Source: Intrasporangiaceae bacterium URHB0013 (lineage in GTDB: Bacteria; Actinomycetota; Actinomycetes; Actinomycetales; Dermatophilaceae). Taken from it: DNA of 64,000 bases. The stretch is taken from NCBI GenBank assembly GCA_000620545.1, contig JIBA01000016.1:62001-126000 (forward strand), in the 5' to 3' direction. Under the pieces are notes generated by a model that ran no database searches, had not been told where the DNA came from, and saw only the letters and a program-made list of their open reading frames with translations. Position 1 is the first letter of the stretch, and each line of letters starts with the position of its first letter. Both the position numbers and the translations under genes were made by a program. Of the stretch, positions 57,845-64,000 are shown piece by piece.

Positions 57845-58726
57845 GTGAAGCCCGCCCCGTTCGAGCACCACGCACCACTCACCGTCGAGCAGGCCGTCTC
57901 CGTCCTCACCGAGGTCGGTCACGACGGGAAGGTTCTCGCGGGCGGACAGAGCCTCATCCCGATCCTCAACATGCGGCTGGCCTCGCCGGCCCACCTCGTC
58001 GACATCAACCGCGTCGCCGGCCTCGACACGATCCAGGTCACGGCCGAGGCCGTACGCGTCGGCGCGCTCGTGCGCCACGCGGGCCTCGAGCGCTCCGAGG
58101 AGGCGTATGCCGCCCTCCCCCTTTTGCGCCAGGCGCTCGTCAACGTCGCTCACCCCGCCATCCGCAACCGCGGCACGACGGTCGGCTCCATCGCGCATGC
58201 CGACGCGGCCGGCGAGATGCCGGCGATCCTCGCCCTGACCGACGGGGTCGTCGAGGTCGCGGGGCCGGCCGGGTCGCGGGAGATCGCGTGGGCCGACTTC
58301 TTCCTCGGAGCCCTCGAGACGTCGCTCGCGGCGGACGAGCTCGCGGTGGCAGTGCGCTTCGGCCGCTTCCCCGCCGGCACGGGCACGGCCTTCACCGAGG
58401 CAGCCCGGCGTCACGGTGACTACGCGATGGCCGGCGTCGGAGTCGCGGTGACCGTGACCGACGGTGTCGTGTCCGCGGCCCGGGCCTCGTTCGTCTCCGT
58501 CACAGACGTGCCGTCGGTCCTCGACCTCGGACCGGCCCTCGGTGGCGTGGAGCCGGGCACGGCCGCGTGGGAGGCGGCGCGCGACGCCGCCGCCGAGGCC
58601 GTGCACGCCCACGTCGAGCCCGAGGGCGACATCCACGCCAGTGCCGACTACCGCCGCATGCTGGTGACGGAGCTGACCCGGCGGGTCCTCCCCCAGGCCG
58701 CCGACCGTGCAGGAGCCCTCGCATGA
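57845..58726 (+). CDS. Molybdenum hydroxylase FAD-binding (medium) subunit
   Basis: A 293-residue subunit of a xanthine-dehydrogenase/CO-dehydrogenase-type enzyme. The FAD motifs are AGGQSLIPILNMRLASP near residue 35 and TTVGSIAHADAAGEMPA near residue 105. GTG 57845 has AGGA nine bases before it and gives the typical N-terminus (KPAPFEHHAP). It is the first gene of a medium-small-large operon and overlaps the small subunit by ATGA. It relays electrons from the iron-sulphur subunit. Confidence 0.92.
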   Translation: MKPAPFEHHAPLTVEQAVSVLTEVGHDGKVLAGGQSLIPILNMRLASPAHLVDINRVAGLDTIQVTAEAVRVGALVRHAGLERSEEAYAALPLLRQALVNVAHPAIRNRGTTVGSIAHADAAGEMPAILALTDGVVEVAGPAGSREIAWADFFLGALETSLAADELAVAVRFGRFPAGTGTAFTEAARRHGDYAMAGVGVAVTVTDGVVSAARASFVSVTDVPSVLDLGPALGGVEPGTAAWEAARDAAAEAVHAHVEPEGDIHASADYRRMLVTELTRRVLPQAADRAGALA

Positions 58727-59268
58727 CCGACACGACCCCCGCCACCGAGACCCTCCACGACGTGACGGTCACGGTCAACGGCATACGCCGATCGGCCTCG
58801 GTCCCGGGCCGCCGCCTGCTCTCCGACTTCCTCCGCCACGACCTCGAGCTCACCGGCACGCACGTCGGCTGCGAGCACGGCGTCTGCGGCGCCTGCACCG
58901 TGCTCGTCGACGGCCAGCCGATGCGATCCTGCCTCATGTTCGCCGTGACGGCCCAGGACCACGCGATCACGACGGTCGAGGGCCTCGGCTCCGCGCCGGA
59001 CGCCCGCGTCGCGCCGACCGGCGAGTCGATGAACCCGGTCCAGCAGGCCTTCGCCGAGTGCCACGGGCTCCAGTGCGGCTTCTGCACGCCGGGCTTCCTC
59101 ACGACCGTGACGGCCTACCTCGAGGAGAACCCGTCGCCGACGAGCGAGGAGGCGCGAGAAGCGATCTCGGGCAACCTCTGCCGGTGCACCGGCTACCAGA
59201 ACATCGTCAAGAGCGTGCTGCGCGCCGCCGAGATCAGGGTCGAGCGGGCAGCGGAGGAGCAGCCGTGA
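58723..59268 (+). CDS. Molybdenum hydroxylase 2Fe-2S (small) subunit
   Basis: A 181-residue protein with two [2Fe-2S] sites. The plant-ferredoxin-type site is CEHGVCGACTVLVDGQPMRSC and the helical site is CGFCTPGF with CRCTGY. It overlaps both neighbours (ATGA at the start, GTGA at the end), so all three subunits are translationally coupled. Confidence 0.94.
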   Translation: MTDTTPATETLHDVTVTVNGIRRSASVPGRRLLSDFLRHDLELTGTHVGCEHGVCGACTVLVDGQPMRSCLMFAVTAQDHAITTVEGLGSAPDARVAPTGESMNPVQQAFAECHGLQCGFCTPGFLTTVTAYLEENPSPTSEEAREAISGNLCRCTGYQNIVKSVLRAAEIRVERAAEEQP

Positions 59269-61706
59269 CCACGCAGATGTTCGGGATGCCGATCAGGCGC
59301 AAGGAGGACCCGCGCCTCCTCACGGGCGGCGGGCGCTACCTCGACGACCTCGGGCACGACGCCCTCGCGGCAGCCTTCGTCCGCAGCCCCCACGCCCACG
59401 CCCGCATCGTCGACATCGACGCGTCCGACGCCATCGACGTCGAGGGTGTCGTCGGCATCTACGTGCACGAGGACCTCCCTGGCCGGGTCGGCGAGCCGCT
59501 GCCCCTGCTCATCCCGCACCCGACGCTGACCCACGGACGCACGGGCCACGCCCTCGCCCGCGACGAGGTCAACCACGTCGGTGAGCCTATTGTCATGGTC
59601 GTCGCGACTGACCGCTACGTCGCCGAGGACGCTTGCCAGCGCATCCGCGTCACCTACGCGCAGCTGCCCGTCGTCGTCGGCATCGAGGCCGCCCGAGCCG
59701 GCGAGCTGCTCGTCCACGACGACGTGCCCGGCAACGTCGCCGCCCACATGCTCCAGGAGGTCGGTGACGTCGACGCCGCGATGGCCGCCGCCCCCCACAC
59801 GCTGACCCTGGACCTCGACATCGAGCGCAGCGCCTGCATGCCCATGGAGGGCAAGGGCGTCTACGCCCGCTGGGACCGCGACCGCGGTGAGCTGCGGATG
59901 TACTCCTCGACGCAGACCTCGACCGGTGTCCGCGCCGCGGTCGCGGCCAAGCTCGGCCTGCCACTGGCAAAGGTCGAGTGCATCGCCCCCGACGTCGGTG
60001 GCGGCTTCGGCGTCAAGATCGTCCACCCGTGGCCCGAGGAGGTGCTCGTCCCGTGGGCCGCGATCCTGCTCGGGCGCCCCGTGAAGTGGACCGAGGACCG
60101 GCGCGAGCACTTCATCAGCGCGGCGCACGAGCGTGGTCAGCTCCAGCGGGTCACGGTCGGCTTCGACGACGAGGGCCACCTGCTCGCGCTCGACGTCAAG
60201 CTCTGGCACGACAACGGCGCCTACACGCCCTACGGCATCATCGTGCCGATCATCACGTCGACGCAGCTGCTCGGTCCCTACAAGCCGGGCACCTATCGCT
60301 GCGAGTTCTGGTCGCTCTACACGAACACCGTCCTCGTGACGCCGTACCGGGGCGCCGGGCGGCCGCAGGGCTGCTTTGCCATGGAGCGCACGATGGATGC
60401 CATCGCCGACGAGCTCGGCCTTGACCGCACCGAGGTACGGTCCCGGAACTTCATCCTCCCGACCGAGATGCCGTGGGACCACGGCCTGCTGTTCCAAGAC
60501 GGGCGTCCGCTGAAGTACGACTCGGGCGACTTCCCGGCGAGCCTCGACAAGCTCAAGGCCCTCGTGGGCTGGGACGACTTCGCCGACCACCGCCGCCAGG
60601 CCGAGGCCGAGGGACGCAAGGTCGGGCTGGGGATCGGGTGCTACGTCGAGGGAACCGGCGTCGGGCCCTACGAGGGCGGCCACATCCAGATCGAGACGAG
60701 CGGCCGCGTCAACGTCTCGACGGGCTTGACGTCGCAGGGGCAGGGGCACGAGACCGTCTTCGCACAGATCGTCGCCCAGGAGCTGGGTGTCCGCATGGAG
60801 GACGTCCACGTCACCACCGGCGACACCCGCAAGATGGCGTATGCCGTGGGCACCTTCGCGTCGCGCGCCGCGGTCATGAGCGGCAGCGCCATCGCGCTCG
60901 CGGCACGCAACGTCCGCGCCAAGGCACTGCGCATCGCGGCAGACGCCCTCGAGGTGTCGTCCGAGGACCTCGAGATCGTCGACGGGACGGTGCGCGTCAA
61001 GGGCGCCCCGGCGACGTCGATGAGCCTCGGCACCGTGTCGGTCCTGTCCAACCCGCTGCGCTACGCCTTCGACGAAGCGGCGAAGGCCGCAACGCAGTTC
61101 GCCGGCACCTTCGACCCCGACAAGCCCCCGGTGGCTGACGACGAGGAGCCGGGCCTGGAGGGCAAGGACTTCTACTCCCCCACCCAGGCGACCTTCGCGA
61201 ACGGCATGCACGCAGCCATCGTCGAGACCGACCCCGTCACCGCCGAGATCAGGATCCTGCGCTACTGCGTCATCCACGACTGCGGCACGATGATCAACCC
61301 GATGATCGTCGAGGGCCAGGTCCACGGCGGTGTCGCCCAGGGCGTCGGCGGCGCGCTCTACGAGCGGATGGCCTACGACGAGTCGGGCCAGCTGCTCAAC
61401 GCCTCGTTCATGGACTTCCTCATGCCGTACGCGTCCGAGGTGCCGACCATCGAGGCCGACCACCTCGAGACTCCCTCACCGCTGAACCCCTTGGGCATCA
61501 AGGGCGCCGGCGAGGCGGGCTGCATCCCCGTGTCGGCCGTCATCGCGTCGGCCATCGAGGACGCAGAGGGCTTCCCGATCCGCCGGATGCCGATCTCCCC
61601 CAACGACCTCTGGGAGCTGCGCCGCCGCCACGCGGACGGCGCGATCCCGTCCCTGCACCGCTCGTCACGCTCGTCACGCATGTCACCGAAGGAGCCGACC
61701 GCATGA
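59265..61706 (+). CDS. Molybdenum hydroxylase large (molybdopterin) subunit
   Basis: An 813-residue catalytic subunit. It has RKEDPRLLTGGGRYLDDL at the N-terminus, the cofactor motif APDVGGGFGVKI and the active-site glutamate in GIKGAGEAG. The loop is PYRGAGRPQGCFAMER, not the AYRCSFR of form I CO dehydrogenase, so CO oxidation is unlikely. Next to a xanthine permease and PucR, a purine (xanthine or hypoxanthine) dehydrogenase role is plausible. The GTG start at 59265 overlaps the small-subunit stop. Confidence 0.9.
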   Translation: MTTQMFGMPIRRKEDPRLLTGGGRYLDDLGHDALAAAFVRSPHAHARIVDIDASDAIDVEGVVGIYVHEDLPGRVGEPLPLLIPHPTLTHGRTGHALARDEVNHVGEPIVMVVATDRYVAEDACQRIRVTYAQLPVVVGIEAARAGELLVHDDVPGNVAAHMLQEVGDVDAAMAAAPHTLTLDLDIERSACMPMEGKGVYARWDRDRGELRMYSSTQTSTGVRAAVAAKLGLPLAKVECIAPDVGGGFGVKIVHPWPEEVLVPWAAILLGRPVKWTEDRREHFISAAHERGQLQRVTVGFDDEGHLLALDVKLWHDNGAYTPYGIIVPIITSTQLLGPYKPGTYRCEFWSLYTNTVLVTPYRGAGRPQGCFAMERTMDAIADELGLDRTEVRSRNFILPTEMPWDHGLLFQDGRPLKYDSGDFPASLDKLKALVGWDDFADHRRQAEAEGRKVGLGIGCYVEGTGVGPYEGGHIQIETSGRVNVSTGLTSQGQGHETVFAQIVAQELGVRMEDVHVTTGDTRKMAYAVGTFASRAAVMSGSAIALAARNVRAKALRIAADALEVSSEDLEIVDGTVRVKGAPATSMSLGTVSVLSNPLRYAFDEAAKAATQFAGTFDPDKPPVADDEEPGLEGKDFYSPTQATFANGMHAAIVETDPVTAEIRILRYCVIHDCGTMINPMIVEGQVHGGVAQGVGGALYERMAYDESGQLLNASFMDFLMPYASEVPTIEADHLETPSPLNPLGIKGAGEAGCIPVSAVIASAIEDAEGFPIRRMPISPNDLWELRRRHADGAIPSLHRSSRSSRMSPKEPTA

Positions 61707-62359
61707 AGATCACCGGATCCGCCACCCTCGCGGCAGACCCGCAGCAGGTCTGGGACGCCTTCCACGACCCGGCCGTGCTCGCGCGCTGCCTGCCCGGCTG
61801 CGAGCGACTCACCGAGCTCGGCCCCGACCAGTACGCGATGACCGTCACGGCTGGCGTGGCCGCCATCAAGGGCACCTACGAGGGCGAGGTCTCCCTGCGT
61901 GACCCCCAGCACCCCGGTTCCTTCACGATGAAGGCCTCCGGCGCCGGCGCGCCCGGCACCGTGGACGCCGACGTCGTCGTGCGCCTGAGCCCCTCGACCT
62001 CCGGCGGGACCGACCTCACCTACGACGCGGACGCGTCCGTCGGAGGCGTCATCGGGGGCGTCGGCCAGCGGATGCTCGCCGGTGTCACGAAGAAGATGGC
62101 GGGCCAGTTCTTCTCGGCCGTCGACGCCGACATCTCCGGCGTCCGTCCCGCCACTCCGAGCGCTCCCGCGGCCGCCGTCGCCTCCGCGAGACCCGGCATA
62201 CCCGGTGGCCCGGCGGCACCCGGCGCGCCGGTGTCGTATGCCGGCTCGTCGACTTCCGCGCGGTCGCTCCATGGGCGCGAGTACTCCCTGGGAGTCGTCA
62301 CCGGAGGCGCCGTCGCCCTCGTCGGCGTCCTCGTCGGCTGGGCGATCGGGAGGCGTTGA
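61703..62359 (+). CDS. CoxG-like SRPBCC protein with C-terminal membrane anchor
   Basis: A 218-residue protein of the CO dehydrogenase subunit G family. Residues 1-145 are the START/SRPBCC domain (MKITGSATLAADPQQVWDAF, ARCLPGCERL). A Pro/Ala-rich linker follows, then a single membrane helix (GAVALVGVLVGWAIG) at the C-terminus. CoxG-type proteins help to place or recruit molybdenum hydroxylases at the membrane. Overlaps the large subunit (ATGA). Confidence 0.85.
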   Translation: MKITGSATLAADPQQVWDAFHDPAVLARCLPGCERLTELGPDQYAMTVTAGVAAIKGTYEGEVSLRDPQHPGSFTMKASGAGAPGTVDADVVVRLSPSTSGGTDLTYDADASVGGVIGGVGQRMLAGVTKKMAGQFFSAVDADISGVRPATPSAPAAAVASARPGIPGGPAAPGAPVSYAGSSTSARSLHGREYSLGVVTGGAVALVGVLVGWAIGRR

Positions 62360-62361
62360 CG

Positions 62362-63285
62362 ATGCGCGCCTTCACCGCCGCCGCCGTCCAGGTGGCCCCC
62401 GTCGCCGGTCCGCTCAGCGCGGCGTCGATCCGCGCCAACCTCGACAGGTGCGTCGACATGACGCGCCAGTGTGTCGCGGCCACGGGCGCCGAGCTCGTCG
62501 TGCTGCCCGAGTCAGCGACGACCGGCTTCACCCCGGGCTGCTCCAAGGAGGACCTCTGGGACCTCGTCACCGAGCTGCCGGGCGCGATGGCCGAGCCGAT
62601 CCAGGCGGTCGCCCGGGAGCTCGGTGTGCACGTCTGCTTCGGCACCTACGAGCGCGGACCGCAGCGTGGGGTCGTCCACAACTCGTCGGTGCTCGTCGGC
62701 CCGTCGGGTGACCTGCTCGGTGTCTACCGCAAGACGCACCCCTTCTGCTCCGAGATCGTCTCCGGAGGAGGCTGGGTCACGCCCGGCGACACCGTCACGG
62801 TGTGCGACACCGACCTCGGTCGCATCGGCATGATCATCTGCTTCGACGGTGACTACCCCGAGCTCTCCCGCATCCAGGCCGTGCAGGGCGCCGAGGTCAT
62901 CTGTCGCCCGTCGGCGCTGCTGCGCTCGGCCGACATCTGGGACCTCACGTCGCGGGCGCGCGCCTACGACAACCACGTCTACGTCATCGGCGCCAACGCC
63001 GTGGGCGCCGACCCCGCCGGGGTGCTCTACTTCGGCAACTCGCACATCGTGACGCCGATCGGACACATCGTCGCCAAGGCTGCGACCCATCCCGGCTGGG
63101 TGTCGGCCCGGCTCGACCCGGCCGACGCCCTCGCCTCGCTCACCCCGGGCTCCAGCGTCGGGCAGGCCTTCGACCACCTGCGGGATCGCAACCTCGACCT
63201 CATCCGCAACCACCGGGCCGAGCTCGAGGGCGCCGCCGAGACGTCCTTCCCGCACGCCCCCATCCACCGCGGCGACGCCGGCTGA
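62362..63285 (+). CDS. Carbon-nitrogen hydrolase (nitrilase superfamily)
   Basis: A 307-residue amidohydrolase with the Glu-Lys-Cys triad: Glu in VVLPESATTGF, Lys in VYRKTHPF, and the nucleophile Cys in MIICFDGDYPE. ATG 62362 has GGGAGG upstream and lies close to the CoxG gene. It is the last gene of the hydroxylase operon. Members hydrolyse amides or carbamoyl-amines; in this setting an amide or ureido product of purine breakdown is a plausible substrate, but it is not proven. Confidence 0.88.
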   Translation: MRAFTAAAVQVAPVAGPLSAASIRANLDRCVDMTRQCVAATGAELVVLPESATTGFTPGCSKEDLWDLVTELPGAMAEPIQAVARELGVHVCFGTYERGPQRGVVHNSSVLVGPSGDLLGVYRKTHPFCSEIVSGGGWVTPGDTVTVCDTDLGRIGMIICFDGDYPELSRIQAVQGAEVICRPSALLRSADIWDLTSRARAYDNHVYVIGANAVGADPAGVLYFGNSHIVTPIGHIVAKAATHPGWVSARLDPADALASLTPGSSVGQAFDHLRDRNLDLIRNHRAELEGAAETSFPHAPIHRGDAG

Positions 63286-63302
63286 CCGACGCGGGCGTGC
63301 CC

Positions 63303-63872
63303 TCAGTCCTCGTGGGGCAGGACGATCGGGGGCTGCGTCGCCGTGGGTTCGGTGCCGCTGCGGGCGCTCGACGTCCAGTCGTAGACCACGGACGTGCGCA
63401 GCAGCAGGTCGGGCACGGACCGGTTCTCACGGCTGACGACGACCCAGAAGAGCAGGAACGGGAACACGACGCAGAGCACCGCCCGGAGCAGCGCCCGCGT
63501 GAAACCGACCGCACCACCGCCGTCGCCGACGAGGCGCAGGCCGAGCAGGCGGTTGCCGATGGTGCGGCCCATCGTCGCCCACGCCACCGTGAGGTATGCC
63601 GTGAGCAGCACCAGCACGCAGGCCAGCAGCCGCACACCGCCCGGGTCGGGGAACGTGAACGAGCGGGGGTCGAGGAGGAAGACCGCTCCCGACCACACGG
63701 CATACCCCGTCACGACCCCGAGCAGGGCCACCACGAGGTCCACCGCGCCCGCGGCCACCCGCGTGACGATGCCGGCACGATGCCCCTGGACCGAGCGCGC
63801 CGGTCCCGGTAGGACGATCCGGGACACCGGGCCGCGGCCGGGTAACGAGGGCGACGGCGACGAGGACGGCAT
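63303..63872 (-). CDS. RDD family membrane protein
   Basis: A 189-residue membrane protein of the RDD family. It has three hydrophobic helices (for example DLVVALLGVVTGYAVWSGAV), the MGRTIGNRLLGLRLV segment and the basic residues typical of the family. The start ATG 63872 shares its first base with the stop of the upstream gene (TGATG). It is convergent with the nitrilase gene. The function of RDD proteins varies, and transport or envelope roles are known. Confidence 0.82.
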   Translation of the reverse strand: MPSSSPSPSLPGRGPVSRIVLPGPARSVQGHRAGIVTRVAAGAVDLVVALLGVVTGYAVWSGAVFLLDPRSFTFPDPGGVRLLACVLVLLTAYLTVAWATMGRTIGNRLLGLRLVGDGGGAVGFTRALLRAVLCVVFPFLLFWVVVSRENRSVPDLLLRTSVVYDWTSSARSGTEPTATQPPIVLPHED

Positions 63873-64000
63873 CACGGTGCGCCGCCCGGCCCGGGCAGCA
63901 CCGGACGGACCGCGACCTCGGTCGCCGGGAAGTCAGGTCCCGGCGTGCGGGGCCGGCGCCGGAGCATCCGGTCGACGACGTGGGCGACGCGCTCGTCGGC
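63872..64000 (-). CDS. C-terminal end of an unidentified gene (cut by window edge)
   Basis: The last 42 codons of a minus-strand frame run from the window edge (64000) to a TGA that overlaps the RDD start. The translated end is basic (ADERVAHVVDRMLRRRPRT) and then Pro/Gly-rich. It is coupled to the RDD gene, so it is probably the upstream member of the same operon. No family can be named from this short piece. Confidence 0.4.
   Translation of the reverse strand, partial: ADERVAHVVDRMLRRRPRTPGPDFPATEVAVRPVLPGPGGAP

Noticed and set aside
59265-61706. Form I aerobic CO dehydrogenase large subunit (coxL)
   Set aside because: The catalytic loop is PYRGAGRPQG and not AYRCSFR, so the copper-binding Cys is missing; the gene setting is purine catabolism.

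Overview
The window is a very GC-rich chromosome segment. Third codon positions are almost always G or C, GTG starts are frequent, and many genes overlap by ATGA, GTGA or TGATG. Together with the gene content (RDD protein, DUF3017 behind folD, PucR regulator, Tat-exported DUF1501/DUF1800 pair) this points to an actinobacterium of the Micrococcales. A relative of the Intrasporangiaceae is my best guess, but it is an inference, not a proof. No rRNA, tRNA, CRISPR array or phage was seen.

Bases 1-30,000 hold a cell-surface polysaccharide locus. It has a complete dTDP-L-rhamnose set (rfbC, rfbA, rfbB, rfbD), UDP-glucose dehydrogenase, a 4-epimerase/6-dehydrogenase pair (probably UDP-GalNAcA or similar) and fnlA-fnlB-fnlC for UDP-L-FucNAc. 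A second module has a WbpM-like dehydratase, a SDR reductase and a WecA/WbpL-like initiating transferase (probably D-FucNAc or QuiNAc). Also present are a Wzx flippase, a likely Wzy polymerase and glycosyltransferases including a WbuB-like one. Chain-length control is suggested by a Wzz/tyrosine-kinase fusion with two low-molecular-weight tyrosine phosphatases. Inside it lie a decayed OafA-type acyltransferase (several frameshifts) and a decayed IS3-family element.

Bases 30,100-44,400 are mixed housekeeping genes: aquaporin, DUF1501/DUF1800 export pair, SatD plus membrane protein, RgpF-like and rhamnosyltransferase-like proteins, malate dehydrogenase, folD-DUF3017, a GT4 glycosyltransferase, a ferredoxin-reductase-type flavoprotein, and a MarR regulator divergent from an APH-like kinase.

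Bases 44,400-48,300 encode a heterodimeric ABC exporter with complementary degenerate ATP sites. Next to it, 48,351-49,812 looks like a discrete cassette. An AbiEi-type winged-helix plus endonuclease-like protein is bracketed by two oppositely oriented arrays of a 21-bp repeat (five and four copies), closed by 31-bp terminal inverted repeats, with two DnaA-box-like sites in front of the gene. This is the most unusual structure in the window.

Bases 49,800-63,300 form a purine/allantoin-type nitrogen catabolism region: an FdrA-DUF1116 fusion with DUF2877 (oxamate carbamoyltransferase-like), a PucR regulator, a uracil/xanthine permease, a three-subunit molybdenum hydroxylase, a CoxG-like protein and a nitrilase-family amidohydrolase. 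The permease promoter region carries an exact 100-bp tandem duplication of nested palindromes. The window ends in an RDD membrane protein and the C-terminal end of one more gene.
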